This document shows, piece by piece, positions 1-8,759 of a stretch of 64,000 bases of DNA. Position 1 is the stretch's first letter; the number at the start of each line of letters is the position of its first letter. Origin of the DNA: Prochlorococcus sp. MIT 0604 (GTDB taxonomy: Bacteria > Cyanobacteriota > Cyanobacteriia > PCC-6307 > Cyanobiaceae); contig NZ_CP007753.1 of assembly GCF_000757845.1 (NCBI RefSeq), positions 248,001 to 312,000 on the forward strand, given 5' to 3'. The translations under genes and the position numbers were made by a program. The notes below the pieces were generated by a model that did not search any database, was not told where the DNA came from, and was given only the letters and a program-made list of their open reading frames with translations.

Positions 1-214
1 TTCCATCATTTTCAACAACTTGAGCTGTGGCATTATCTGGAGATATTAGTACTCTACTGATTTCTTTATCTTGGACTGCCTCTATAAAATCACTATATCT
101 CAAGGTCTTTGTAGAACTTTCAGTACTAGGTTTATCAAAAACTGAAGTACCAATGAAAATTACAGTAATCACGGCTAGAACATAAAGTCCTACGTTTCTC
201 CAACGTTTGTTCAC
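1..214 (-). CDS. ftsH: FtsH AAA+ zinc metalloprotease, N-terminal fragment
   Basis: Only the first 71 codons are inside the window; the gene runs off the left edge. Translation from a GTG at 212-214 begins VNKRWRNVGLYVLAV, with one membrane segment at about residues 8-22, followed by a stretch containing LRYSDFIEAVQ and the start of the periplasmic/lumenal region. This is the usual N-terminus of cyanobacterial FtsH, a membrane-bound ATP-dependent protease that turns over damaged photosystem II D1 protein and other membrane proteins. The AAA+ and zinc domains lie outside the window, so which of the FtsH paralogues this is cannot be decided. It lies on the same strand as sat and psbO. Confidence 0.8.
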   Translation of the reverse strand, partial: MNKRWRNVGLYVLAVITVIFIGTSVFDKPSTESSTKTLRYSDFIEAVQDKEISRVLISPDNATAQVVENDG

Positions 215-260
215 GATAAAAAATCTTTAATAAATATATAATACTAATAATAAAACAATA

Positions 261-1436
261 TTAAGAGCGTCTTAGAACATCTACTACACTTTTAAATGCA
301 AACCATTCAGGAATTTGTTCGCCATTCCTCAATTTCTTTCTGAATTCAGTTCCACTAAGTTTCATAATTTCATAATTAAATTCTTTAGCTTCTTCAGCTG
401 TTATATATCCTTTTTCCTTCGTATAAACTAAATTTTTTGAAGGAACAGTTTGCATCATCAATTCATCTGCACACTTATTCGCAAAATTCTGGGCGTCATA
501 TGGGCCATAAAAATCTTCACCAGTTGATGATGACTTACAACCAGCCATATCTCTACCAATAATAAAATGAGTGCAGCCATAATTTCTTCTGATTATCATA
601 TGTTGAAGAGCTTCTCTTGGCCCTGCCATATGCATTGAATAAGGTAAAAAAGCCCATTTTATTCTTTCATCAGATATTTCCTCTTCTAATTCTTTATAGG
701 TTAAATATCTAACTTTTCCAGGGATATCATCTTGTTGAGTTGGCCCACAAGTTGGGTGAACTAAAACAACTGAGTTAGAGGAGACATTATCTGAGCGTAA
801 GGCATTAGTAAATAATTCATAATGTGCTCTATGAATTGGATTTCTGCATTGAAATGCAACTACATCATGATTTGATGGCAATGTAGATCTAACTTCTTCT
901 GGGGTTTTGCAGGGGAATTCTCTAATTGGCAGTTCGAAACCATAAACCCTTCCTCCTATATAAAATCTCCCTCTCTCGTTAAAAATCATCTTAACAGCAG
1001 GGTGATCTAAAGAATTAGTGCCATAACAAAGTTCAGCTTCGAGGGATTTATCAGGCTCCCATTTAGAGCTAACTTCTAAAACTGCTATTTTTTGTTTTTT
1101 ATAAGTAAGTAATATTGTATCTCCTGCTTTTACTTTTTCATTATTTGAATCAAATACGATAGGCAAGCCAAAAAGCAACCCGTTTGTATCTCTATTATTT
1201 TTAATTACCGAATTGTAGTTATGTTCATCCATAAAACCTTCTAATGGAGAAAAAGCTCCAACCATCAAAAGTTCTACATCGCATGCATTTCTCTCGCTAC
1301 ATTCAAACTCATAAGTAGCTTTAGAGATAAAATCAATTTTAAGGTTTTTATCTTTGATAATTAAATTTTTTAGTTCCCCTCCATAAGGCGGTATTAGTCC
1401 ATTAGTATCTTTCTTAGTTTTTTGTTGTAATTCCAT
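261..1436 (-). CDS. sat: Sulfate adenylyltransferase (ATP sulfurylase)
   Basis: Makes adenosine 5'-phosphosulfate from ATP and sulfate, the first step of assimilatory sulfate reduction, in the cytoplasm. The 391-residue protein is the homo-oligomeric (Sat/Met3) type rather than CysDN. The nucleotide-binding motif QCRNPIHRAH lies at residues 196-205 (Q-x-R-N and H-x-x-H both present) and GRDMAG at 294-299. Full length for the family without a fused APS kinase domain. It starts at an ATG directly upstream of the psbO terminator and reads in the same direction as psbO, so it probably has its own promoter in the short gap at 1437-1507. Confidence 0.95.
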   Translation of the reverse strand: MELQQKTKKDTNGLIPPYGGELKNLIIKDKNLKIDFISKATYEFECSERNACDVELLMVGAFSPLEGFMDEHNYNSVIKNNRDTNGLLFGLPIVFDSNNEKVKAGDTILLTYKKQKIAVLEVSSKWEPDKSLEAELCYGTNSLDHPAVKMIFNERGRFYIGGRVYGFELPIREFPCKTPEEVRSTLPSNHDVVAFQCRNPIHRAHYELFTNALRSDNVSSNSVVLVHPTCGPTQQDDIPGKVRYLTYKELEEEISDERIKWAFLPYSMHMAGPREALQHMIIRRNYGCTHFIIGRDMAGCKSSSTGEDFYGPYDAQNFANKCADELMMQTVPSKNLVYTKEKGYITAEEAKEFNYEIMKLSGTEFRKKLRNGEQIPEWFAFKSVVDVLRRS

Positions 1437-1462
1437 TTTTTAAATTGTTAAAGAAAAATTTT

Positions 1463-1499
1463 GAAAAAAAAAGAGGGGTTTAACCCCCTTTTTTTCTTA
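1463..1499 (-). terminator. Rho-independent terminator behind psbO
   Basis: A GGGG/CCCC stem (1475-1478 with 1484-1487) closes a five-base TTTAA loop and is flanked by T-rich runs on both strands. Read on the minus strand it begins about 9 bases after the psbO stop codon and ends in eight or nine U residues. The stem is short, but the U tract is strong. It separates psbO from sat. Confidence 0.65.
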
Positions 1500-1507
1500 G
1501 GTAGGAT

Positions 1508-2302
1508 TTATGCCTTTCTTCCGTAAAGCTCCCCAATTATTTTTACATCAAGTGGATCTTTTGAACCCATATCTGTATCTGAAGGTTGGATAGCTTCAAA
1601 AGTACCAGCAAATTCGTCTGTGTCAGAATCTACGCTGTTGATTGAAAGAGTAATAACGCCAGTACCGTTTACATCAACTTTAATATTTTCTTTTGCAAGT
1701 TCTTCGTCATCTCCTCCTAATGCAACTAAACCTTGAGCATATTCAACACCAGTATTTTTAGCTCTTGCCTTAGGATCTAGAAAATCACCAGTTCTGTAGT
1801 TAGGTGTAAATGTTGAACCACTAACCTCAGTGCCTGGCTCAATAGATGAAGGTAAATCAGCTGTAAGATCTTTCGCTGAGAATGCAAATGGCACTTCCAA
1901 ACCACCAGGAGTTAATACAGTAATAAGTTGAAAATCAATACCACCTTTTTCGGTGAAAGTTCCTGAATCTATATCTCCATAAACTTCTGTCACTGTTGTG
2001 TTATTTCTAGGGCTAATAATTTTTGTAGAAACAAATTCTGCAGCTTTGCGTTTAGTTCCTGGCACTTTCACATAAACTTCTGTTGGATGCATACATATTC
2101 CTTTAAGGCTATCTCCATTCCCTAGAGATATTGATCCCACAAGAGATGAGTCTAATGTAGGGCAATCATTGGCTTTACCTGTGTTAACAACATCTGTGAA
2201 TTGTGCATTTCCTCTTTCAGAAAAAGCAAATGTTTTAACAGGTACGAAAGCAAAAGTTATACAAATTGAAATAACAAAAGCTAAGAAAGAACGAATTCTC
2301 AT
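1508..2302 (-). CDS. psbO: Photosystem II manganese-stabilizing protein PsbO
   Basis: Extrinsic lumenal subunit that stabilises the oxygen-evolving Mn4CaO5 cluster. The start is taken at the internal ATG at 2302 because the protein then opens with a classic signal peptide, MRIRSFLAFVISICITF, ending near VKTFA; this gives 264 residues, normal for the family. An upstream in-frame start at 2347 would add 15 residues ahead of the signal peptide and is unlikely. The two cysteines of the conserved disulfide are visible in NDCPTLD and KGICMHP. The gene has its own terminator. The gap 2303-2528 upstream holds its promoter; I could not place the hexamers with confidence. Confidence 0.95.
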   Translation of the reverse strand: MRIRSFLAFVISICITFAFVPVKTFAFSERGNAQFTDVVNTGKANDCPTLDSSLVGSISLGNGDSLKGICMHPTEVYVKVPGTKRKAAEFVSTKIISPRNNTTVTEVYGDIDSGTFTEKGGIDFQLITVLTPGGLEVPFAFSAKDLTADLPSSIEPGTEVSGSTFTPNYRTGDFLDPKARAKNTGVEYAQGLVALGGDDEELAKENIKVDVNGTGVITLSINSVDSDTDEFAGTFEAIQPSDTDMGSKDPLDVKIIGELYGRKA

Positions 2303-2528
2303 AATTAAAGTTGCTGTAAAGTTCTGTGACGGTAGATTAAAGGTCATTTAAATAGTTCAGTAGGGATATTACAAGGGAAAGGACCATAAAAGATAGGACT
2401 TTTAAATCATCGAAACAACCCGTAGCTTTTTAGAATTTAAAAAAACTGAAATAATTTTAAGCTATCACATTATTTTTAATGATTAAGATTACAAAAAAAT
2501 ACAAATTAAAAATTTTTTTTTATTTTCT

Positions 2529-3776
2529 TTATGAAATAATTTGGGTTATTAATTTATTTGCTAGATCAATTTTTGATGTTTTGTTAATGTAGTGTTCCCT
2601 ATTGTTCGTATCGAACAGCCAACCTTCATTTTGTGCCAAAAAGCCAAATCCTTGGCCTTCAAGATCAATTGGATTTGCGAATAGATAGTCGCAACCCTTC
2701 TGGAAAATCTTTTCTTTAATTGTTATTCGTGCTTCTTCAATAGATCCTGTAAAAGCACAAAAGCCCACAAAAACTTGGTTATCTTTTTTTGATTTACTAA
2801 TTGTTTTTAAAATATCTGGTACTAGCTCAAAGTTTTTATTCAAATGATCATTAATTTTATTTTTTGGAATTTTAGCTGAAGTATCAGAGGTTATCTTGAA
2901 ATCAGATACTGCTGCATTCATGAAAAAATAATCACAATTTGATATTTCCTTATTAAGTGCCCTAATTAAATCAATACTAGTTTCGATTTCATATCTTTTT
3001 ATTCCATCAGTGAGATTCTTATCGAATTCTAGAGGACCATGGACATATTTTACTTTTGCTCCTCTGAACCTTGCTACTTGAGAAAGAAGAAGGCCCATAG
3101 CTCCTGAACTTTTGTTAGTAATGTGTCTTGCCGCATCAATTTTCTCCGAGGTAGACCCTCCAGTTATTAAAATTTGTTTATTAAGTAAATCTTTGCGATA
3201 TTTATTTTCTTTGTGTGAAGCTATAAATTCAAGAGCTAATTGAATTAGATCATTTGGAGGTATTTTACCGATTCCAACAGCATCACACGCTAAGAGGCCT
3301 TCACTTGGTTGCAAAGACAAAACATTTTCGTAATTCTGTAAATTCTCATAATTTTTTTGGACAGCTTTATTTAGCCACATTTGTGTATTCATTGCTGGTG
3401 CAACAATAATTGGCTTTATATTTGCTATTAATATGCTTGGAATCAATCCCTCTGCATTACCAGTTACCCATTTTGCTAATGTTGTTGCTGTTAAAGGGGC
3501 AATGATTAAAATATCAGCCCAATTGCTTAGTTCTATATGAAGAGGTGTTGATTGACTATTTGACCATTGATCATTTTCTAAAATGCAAGGGTTTCTACTT
3601 AAGATAGAAAGAGGAAGCGGCTTTATTAATTTTTCTGCATTTTTGGATAAAACGCATCTTATTTCATAATTTTCTTTCGCTAATTGGCTAACTAATAATG
3701 GAATTCTTACTGCCGCAATACTCCCTGTTATTAATAAAAGAACCCTTATTTTGGAGTCCTTATTTTTAGTTTTCAT
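2529..3776 (-). CDS. coaBC: Bifunctional phosphopantothenoylcysteine decarboxylase / phosphopantothenate-cysteine ligase
   Basis: Joins cysteine to 4'-phosphopantothenate and decarboxylates the product to phosphopantetheine, two consecutive steps of coenzyme A synthesis. The N-terminal half (about residues 1-185) is the FMN-binding CoaC domain, with the PAMNTQMW substrate motif and the flexible-flap cysteine in LLACDAVG. The C-terminal half is the CoaB ligase, recognised by ITGGSTSEKIDAARHITN and VGFCAFTG. At 415 residues it is full length. Its start overlaps the end of the DUF2555 gene upstream by 11 bases, so the two are probably translated from one message. Confidence 0.95.
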   Translation of the reverse strand: MKTKNKDSKIRVLLLITGSIAAVRIPLLVSQLAKENYEIRCVLSKNAEKLIKPLPLSILSRNPCILENDQWSNSQSTPLHIELSNWADILIIAPLTATTLAKWVTGNAEGLIPSILIANIKPIIVAPAMNTQMWLNKAVQKNYENLQNYENVLSLQPSEGLLACDAVGIGKIPPNDLIQLALEFIASHKENKYRKDLLNKQILITGGSTSEKIDAARHITNKSSGAMGLLLSQVARFRGAKVKYVHGPLEFDKNLTDGIKRYEIETSIDLIRALNKEISNCDYFFMNAAVSDFKITSDTSAKIPKNKINDHLNKNFELVPDILKTISKSKKDNQVFVGFCAFTGSIEEARITIKEKIFQKGCDYLFANPIDLEGQGFGFLAQNEGWLFDTNNREHYINKTSKIDLANKLITQIIS

Positions 3777-3987
3777 CGAAAGGTTCCTGATCGAGGAGAT
3801 GGATATAATTAGTAGTTAATTCAGGTCTATTGATTGCAAGAGCTCTCAGTAAGTGCCAGTCTTTTAAACCATCAAATGGAGTATTGTAGTTATCTTCTTC
3901 TAACCTTTTAGCGAGTTCAAGGGTCATTTCTTCATCAAAAGAATTAACTAGTTCCTCACTTATTTTATTTTCAGAAATAAATTTCAT
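3766..3987 (-). CDS. DUF2555 family small cyanobacterial protein
   Basis: A 73-residue acidic protein of unknown function, recognised by the core LAKRLEEDNY, then GLKDWHLLRALAINRPEL and YIHLLD near the C-terminus. I take the family to be DUF2555, which is confined to cyanobacteria. The start is placed at ATG 3987; a TTG at 4002 would add only five residues. Its last codons overlap coaBC by 11 bases in another frame, which implies translational coupling but says little about function. Confidence 0.75.
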   Translation of the reverse strand: MKFISENKISEELVNSFDEEMTLELAKRLEEDNYNTPFDGLKDWHLLRALAINRPELTTNYIHLLDQEPFDEN

Positions 3988-4206
3988 ATTGAGTAGAGTC
4001 AATATATTTTAATAATAAAGCCTTAAGTAATTATTTAAGATTGATATAAGTATTAAGTATATAATTTCAAGGAAATGACAATTTTCAATATCCACAAACT
4101 TTTCAAATTGTTGTTAGTTCATTTATGTTCATTCTCAGTCATAAATAGGCAAACTCTCCTTTTCAAAAATATTCTTTCATAAAATGTTAATGTCAAAATT
4201 CACATT

Positions 4207-4407
4207 ATGTCTCAAACCAAAAGAGAACAAGTCATTAGTCACATACGCTATTTAAGACAAGAGTTCAGAGAAATGCATTTAGGAATAAAAGAAGATGACC
4301 TTTTCCCTGACCCAGGCGAATTAAGAGGATTAATGGCTCAGTTGGAAGCATTACTTGAATTAATAGAAGGAAATACTAAAATTCAATCAAATTCTGAAGC
4401 AGCTTAG
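4207..4407 (+). CDS. Small conserved helical protein, function unknown
   Basis: A 66-residue charged protein without a membrane segment or signal peptide. It opens MSQTKREQVISHIRYLRQEF and has a second helix, ELRGLMAQLEALLELI, so it is probably a two-helix hairpin. I do not recognise a named domain. It is followed 11 bases later on the same strand by ycf20, suggesting co-transcription. The 200-base gap upstream (3988-4206) is divergent from DUF2555 and must hold its promoter; no clear motif was found there. Confidence 0.7.
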   Translation: MSQTKREQVISHIRYLRQEFREMHLGIKEDDLFPDPGELRGLMAQLEALLELIEGNTKIQSNSEAA

Positions 4408-4418
4408 TTGAATGCAAA

Positions 4419-4760
4419 ATGGTTGTTAAAGCTCAAAAGACAAAATTTCAGCTAAAAATTGTGGAAAATATTAAGACATTAAGTTTTTGGGCTAATAATC
4501 CATGGCGAAGATATTCATTATCATTGATTACAATTTTAATTGGATACTTTTTTGGGAGTTCTCTTGGCATGGTAAGTGCCGTTGTAGAAATTATGGATCC
4601 GGTGGCTGCTTTCTTGTCAGTAGTTTTTATCGAGACTTTAATAGTTCTAAGAAGAAATTTTAGATTTGAAAGGAAAAAGAAATTTTTAGTACTTTTATTA
4701 GATTCTCTAAGATTAGGATTATTTTATGGTTTCTTTACTGAAAGTCTTAAGTTGCTATAA
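4419..4760 (+). CDS. ycf20: Ycf20 / DUF565 membrane protein
   Basis: A 113-residue integral membrane protein with two or three membrane segments at about residues 33-60, 62-78 and 90-108. The pattern [18 protein letters not shown] and VFIETL then [14 protein letters not shown] is that of DUF565, the Ycf20 family of cyanobacteria and plastids. In green algae and plants a relative is linked to non-photochemical quenching, but the bacterial role is not established. Its last six bases overlap the 3' end of pyrB on the opposite strand, so the two genes are convergent. Confidence 0.8.
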   Translation: MVVKAQKTKFQLKIVENIKTLSFWANNPWRRYSLSLITILIGYFFGSSLGMVSAVVEIMDPVAAFLSVVFIETLIVLRRNFRFERKKKFLVLLLDSLRLGLFYGFFTESLKLL

Positions 4761-5777
4761 ATTGATTTTGTATTTCTGTAATAGATAAAGCAAAGCCATT
4801 CTTATAGGGATACCATTTGTAACTTGATTGTTTATTAAACAATTAGGATAATGGTCTACCACTTTGCTACTTATTTCAATATCTCTGTTAATGGGGCCAG
4901 GATGGAGAATTGGAATTTCTTTATTATTCAAAGATAATTTCTCTGGGGTTAAGCCATAATCCAAACTATATGAATCAATGCTACTGAGTAAATTCTCCAT
5001 CATTCTCTCTTTCTGTAGTCTTAAAACAATAATCGCATCTGCAATTTTTATTGATTCTTCTAAAGATCTAGAAATTGTTATGGAACCTCTTGATTTCACA
5101 GGATCTTCTATTTGATTTGGCGCGGATGTTTTTAGAAAATTGATAAATTCATCAGGTATTAATGTCTCAGGACCACATAAGATTATGTCTGCGCCGAATG
5201 CACTCAAAGCCCAAAGATTTGATCTGGCAACCCGTGAATGATTAACATCTCCAATTATTAAAATTTTTCTGGAATTTAAAACCTCTGGATTAAGTGTTTT
5301 TTTGGAAAAGAATTTTATCAATGTATAGATGTCAAGCAATCCTTGGCTAGGGTGACTATGTAATCCATCTCCCGCATTAAGAACCGAAGTCTTGGAATTT
5401 ATTGCATCAAGTTTTTTAGCAATCTCAAAGGTTATGTAACTTGATGAGTGCCTTATAACTAAGGTATCCGCTCCCATAGCAGAATAAGTTATAGCTGTAT
5501 CAATTATTGTTTCGCCTTTTGTTAAAGAACTAGAGGATGGCGCAAAAGTTTGGACATCAGCAGAAAGCCTTTTTGCTGCAAGCTCAAAACTATTTTTTGT
5601 TCTTGTACTAGCTTCAAAAAATAAAGACGTTACCAAAGTTCCTTGTAGGGCAGGTATCTTTTTCGTCCCTGCATTCTTTAGTGCATCAAATCTATTAGCT
5701 AATTCAAATACTGACTCATAATCCTTAATTGAAAAATTAGCTAGTGTGTGGATATGTTTATGAGGCCAAATTTGCAT
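4755..5777 (-). CDS. pyrB: Aspartate carbamoyltransferase catalytic chain
   Basis: Condenses carbamoyl phosphate with aspartate, the committed step of pyrimidine synthesis. The carbamoyl-phosphate loop is seen as [13 protein letters not shown] near residues 52-64, and the later [11 protein letters not shown] motif is present. At 340 residues it is slightly longer than the usual 305-310, mostly through a low-complexity insert. No pyrI-like regulatory chain is nearby. It lies upstream of the alkyladenine glycosylase fragment on the opposite side, and both read leftwards with a 21-base gap. Confidence 0.95.
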   Translation of the reverse strand: MQIWPHKHIHTLANFSIKDYESVFELANRFDALKNAGTKKIPALQGTLVTSLFFEASTRTKNSFELAAKRLSADVQTFAPSSSSLTKGETIIDTAITYSAMGADTLVIRHSSSYITFEIAKKLDAINSKTSVLNAGDGLHSHPSQGLLDIYTLIKFFSKKTLNPEVLNSRKILIIGDVNHSRVARSNLWALSAFGADIILCGPETLIPDEFINFLKTSAPNQIEDPVKSRGSITISRSLEESIKIADAIIVLRLQKERMMENLLSSIDSYSLDYGLTPEKLSLNNKEIPILHPGPINRDIEISSKVVDHYPNCLINNQVTNGIPIRMALLYLLQKYKINL

Positions 5778-5798
5778 TACGCTTAAAAAGATGAATGA

Positions 5799-6397
5799 TT
5801 ATTGAAATTTAGGTGTTTTGTCACCTTTTAATCTTTTACTTACACTCCTACTATTTTTGAGATACCAACGCCATTTTATATTTTTTGCCTTTGATATGCC
5901 AATTCTCGTAGTTTGAATAAGATCTTTATCTTCTAGTGTGGAGTCTCTTGGAGCAATCCATAAAGATATTTTATTAAGAACTTCCAGTGAGTTAAATGAA
6001 ATATCTACATTAAATGCTTTAGTAACTAGGCCAGGTCCAGAAGCTAATCTTTCATTCTGTTTGGAGATAAAAACTGATCTTATTAATACACCACTAGCAA
6101 AATCTTCTTTATCAGTAACTATATTTAAACAATGATGAATGCCATAAGATTTGTAAATATAAAATGTTCCAGGTTTGCCAAATAATGATTTATTTGATTT
6201 AGTCATGTTGCGGTAGCCATTACAGGCTTCCTCTTCCTGTGAATAGGCTTCAGTTTCAACAATTACCCCCTTAACTTGATTTATCTCACTATTTTTTTTT
6301 ATGAGGTAACAGCCAATTAAATCAGGTGCAACAAGTTTAGAGTGCCGATAAAAAAAATTTTTTGGAAATAATTCTTCTTCTATTTTTCAATAGTCAT
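5799..6397 (-). CDS. DNA-3-methyladenine glycosylase (AAG/MPG family), start frameshifted
   Basis: Removes alkylated purines from DNA as the first step of base-excision repair. The nearest usable in-frame ATG is at 6206, but the homology continues 59 codons upstream: FFYRHSKLVAPDLIGCYL, then VIVETEAYS, which contains the catalytic glutamate and tyrosine equivalent to human Glu125 and Tyr127. That stretch has no ATG, GTG or TTG before an in-frame TGA at 6387-6389. An ATG at 6395-6397 reads ATG ACT ATT GAA AAA TAG and would join the domain exactly if one A were added to the A5 run (6383-6387). Without that base, translation gives an inactive C-terminal piece or uses ATA at 6381-6383. The base-pocket histidine also seems replaced by asparagine. 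Possible pseudogene or base-call error. Confidence 0.75.
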
Positions 6398-6555
6398 CTA
6401 GTAACATATTAAGCTTATAAAAATGATTAAAGCTATTAATTGATATTGATTTTCAAAAAGATGTGATTATTTTTTTTATTTATTTGAAATTCAAAGGATA
6501 TATAAATTAAAATGTTCTTAATGAACTATTATTTAATAATAAAGATATTAAAGGT

Positions 6556-6849
6556 ATGACAAAAATAACTAAAGAGGAAGTAAAAAAAGTTGCTCATTTA
6601 GCGAGATTAGAGCTTAATGAGAATGAAATTAATAATCATGCAGCACAATTAGAAAAGATATTGGATTATGTAAGACAACTTGAAAAAATTGATACAGATG
6701 ATGTCACTTGTACAACTAGAGCTATAGAGGTTATTAATGTATTTAGAAAAGACGAACAGAAAAATTCAGATTGCAATGAAGAGATTTTAGAATTGAGTCC
6801 ATCAAGAGAAGAAAAATACTTTAAAGTCCCAAAAATTATTAATGAATGA
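6556..6849 (+). CDS. gatC: Aspartyl/glutamyl-tRNA amidotransferase subunit C
   Basis: Small chaperone-like subunit of GatCAB, which converts misacylated Glu-tRNA(Gln) (and Asp-tRNA(Asn)) to the amidated forms. The 97 residues match the family length, with the typical opening ITKEEVKKVAHLARLEL and the later LEKILDYVRQLEKIDTD. GatA and GatB are not in the window, so the subunits are unlinked. The gene ends one base before the crtR stop codon on the other strand. Confidence 0.95.
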   Translation: MTKITKEEVKKVAHLARLELNENEINNHAAQLEKILDYVRQLEKIDTDDVTCTTRAIEVINVFRKDEQKNSDCNEEILELSPSREEKYFKVPKIINE

Positions 6850-6850
6850 G

Positions 6851-7801
6851 TTAGTTGCTTCCTATAAATGTTTTATTGACTATCTTTAACAAAATTTTTT
6901 TTATTTTATAACTTGGGTATAGATTTATGATTTTTCTTATTTTCCCTCTCTTTTTGCTATGACTCCTTATACCTATTAATAAGTCATAAATGAAGTTGAA
7001 AATGTCATCTTTACTTTCAAAAATCCCAACCCTTTGAGGGGAACCTTTTTTATCCAATAACGGCTTAGTTTTTTCATAAGCTATTTTGTATTCAAACCAA
7101 GGAATCGAAGGCCAAAGATGATGAATGAGATGGTAATTTTGACCCATTATTAATAAATTCATAAATCTGCTTGGATAAACTCGAGAATTTATCCATTTAT
7201 TTCTTGATCGAAAAGGTCTATGAGGTAAATAATCAAAAAATATTCCCAAAGTGACTCCCACCATAAGTGCTGGACCGAACCATAGATTATAAATTAAATT
7301 CATGAAGTCAAATTTCAGACCTGCCAAGATAATTGTAATGAATATGGATCTTTCAATTCCCCATTGGAGTAATTCATATTTTCGCCAAAGTTTTCTTTGA
7401 AAGAAAAATACCTCATGATAAAAAAATCTTGGTGCAATTAGCCATATTGGACCAAAAGTACTGACTATATGATCTGGATCATTTTTGGGGTGATTTACGT
7501 GTATATGATGTTGTAAATGAACTCTTGTAAAAACTGGGAAGCTAAACCCTAATAGAATTGCTGAGCCATGCCCCATAGCTTGATTTATCCAAGGAACTGG
7601 ATGAGCAGCTTTATGACAAGCATCATGAATTACAGTACCTTCAATGTGTAAAGCTAAAAAAGCGGTGGCTATAAGTAAAGGTAAAGGCCAAACACCTCTA
7701 TACCATTGCCATATACTAAGAAAAGCGAGAAAATAACCGCCAAAAAATAAACCTAATGTTGGATTCCAAAAACTTGGCGGATCTACGTAATTTTTAATCA
7801 C
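6851..7801 (-). CDS. crtR: Beta-carotene hydroxylase CrtR
   Basis: Di-iron membrane hydroxylase that turns beta-carotene into zeaxanthin, the main photoprotective carotenoid of marine picocyanobacteria. The histidine clusters are clear: HDACHKAAH, HLQHHIHVNHPKNDPDH and HLIHHLWP. Four hydrophobic segments surround them. The only standard start is GTG at 7801, which leaves just six residues before the conserved DPPSFWNP. The frame stays open upstream to a stop at 7877-7879 without ATG, GTG or TTG, but an ATT at 7868-7870 sits behind an AAGGA, so initiation there (about 23 extra residues) is possible. Convergent with gatC. Confidence 0.92.
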   Translation of the reverse strand: MIKNYVDPPSFWNPTLGLFFGGYFLAFLSIWQWYRGVWPLPLLIATAFLALHIEGTVIHDACHKAAHPVPWINQAMGHGSAILLGFSFPVFTRVHLQHHIHVNHPKNDPDHIVSTFGPIWLIAPRFFYHEVFFFQRKLWRKYELLQWGIERSIFITIILAGLKFDFMNLIYNLWFGPALMVGVTLGIFFDYLPHRPFRSRNKWINSRVYPSRFMNLLIMGQNYHLIHHLWPSIPWFEYKIAYEKTKPLLDKKGSPQRVGIFESKDDIFNFIYDLLIGIRSHSKKRGKIRKIINLYPSYKIKKILLKIVNKTFIGSN

Positions 7802-8038
7802 TTTTTGCCAATTAAATGTTTTTGAGGAATTAGTATGGTTTGTTGTATTTTTACTGGTTAAGTTTGTAATTGTTCCTTATATTCTTTAAATAATATAACT
7901 AATATTTTAATATGATTGCATCCTCAAAAATAAAAAATTTCTTTTAAGAGAAATTTAATTTAATTTAATGTGTCAAAATAATCATCTTAAGAAAAAAAAT
8001 TTTTAAAACAAACCTCTTTCAATTATTATTTTATTTGA

Positions 8039-8120
8039 GCGGTCGTGGCGGAATTGGTAGACGCGCGAGTTTTAGGTACTCGTATCTTCGGGTGTGGGAG
8101 TTCAAGTCTCCCCGACCGCA
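8039..8120 (+). tRNA. tRNA-Leu (anticodon TAG)
   Basis: The acceptor arms GCGGTCG and CGACCGC pair perfectly, followed by discriminator A at 8120. The anticodon stem CGAGT/ACTCG holds the loop TTTAGGT with TAG at 8073-8075. A long variable arm, as in leucine tRNAs (class II), is present, and the T arm contains GTTCAAGTC. No CCA is encoded. An inverted repeat (ATAGATA/TATCTAT, 8136-8156) lies just downstream. Confidence 0.97.
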
Positions 8121-8192
8121 CTTAAGGGAATTCTGATAGATAGTTTGTTTATCTATATCAACTTCTTATAATTTAATTATGTAGTTAATTTG

Positions 8193-8642
8193 ATGAATAC
8201 TTTTATATTTTATTTGGGAATTTTTTATTTCGTTGTTGGGATCATTTTTTTATTTGTACCGATAATTTATCTTGAGCTAGGCAAGCCAAAAGACTTAATT
8301 AAAGCTTTTTTAAATTTGTTAGTAGGTTTGATATTAATAATTAAAAATAAAATAATAGATGAATCATTTTTTGTAATTTTCCTCTTATTAACACTACTAG
8401 TTATTTTTTATCTAGTAGAGCTTTTTTTATCTAGATGGTATATATTGACAGAAAACGAAAAGAAAAAATTAACTACCTTTGTTGAATTTAAAAATAAATT
8501 TTCGAAAATATTAGAAGCTATTAAGCTGGGATTTGGTCATTTTAAGAAACCTTTAAATTTTTTTAATTTTGGGAGAAATAATAAAAATACAATCCAAAAA
8601 AAGTGGGTAAGAAATGATAAAAATGATAATATAAAAGTCTGA
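8193..8642 (+). CDS. Three-helix membrane protein, possibly Ycf66-like
   Basis: A 149-residue protein whose first 90 residues form three hydrophobic segments (about 4-25, 35-50 and 56-78), followed by a basic, asparagine-rich tail ending in KKWVRNDKNDN. The middle pattern, LLVGLILIIKN then a third helix ending LVELFLSRW, resembles the N-terminus of Ycf66 proteins, but this is a weak resemblance and no function follows from it. I place the start at ATG 8193; a TTG immediately before it is also open. It lies between tRNA-Leu and ileS and is very AT-rich. Confidence 0.6.
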   Translation: MNTFIFYLGIFYFVVGIIFLFVPIIYLELGKPKDLIKAFLNLLVGLILIIKNKIIDESFFVIFLLLTLLVIFYLVELFLSRWYILTENEKKKLTTFVEFKNKFSKILEAIKLGFGHFKKPLNFFNFGRNNKNTIQKKWVRNDKNDNIKV

Positions 8643-8759
8643 AATCTAATTAATTGTTTATTTGAAACACCCCAAAAAAACTACAGGTCAATAAAGAAAG
8701 AATATAATGAATTAGATTTATTTAAATAATTCTTTTGATCACAATATTTCTTATGTCGT

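Noticed and set aside
8136-8156. A 7-bp inverted repeat after tRNA-Leu, considered as a terminator or attachment site.
   Set aside because: No T run follows, and no integrase or repeated tRNA end is present nearby.
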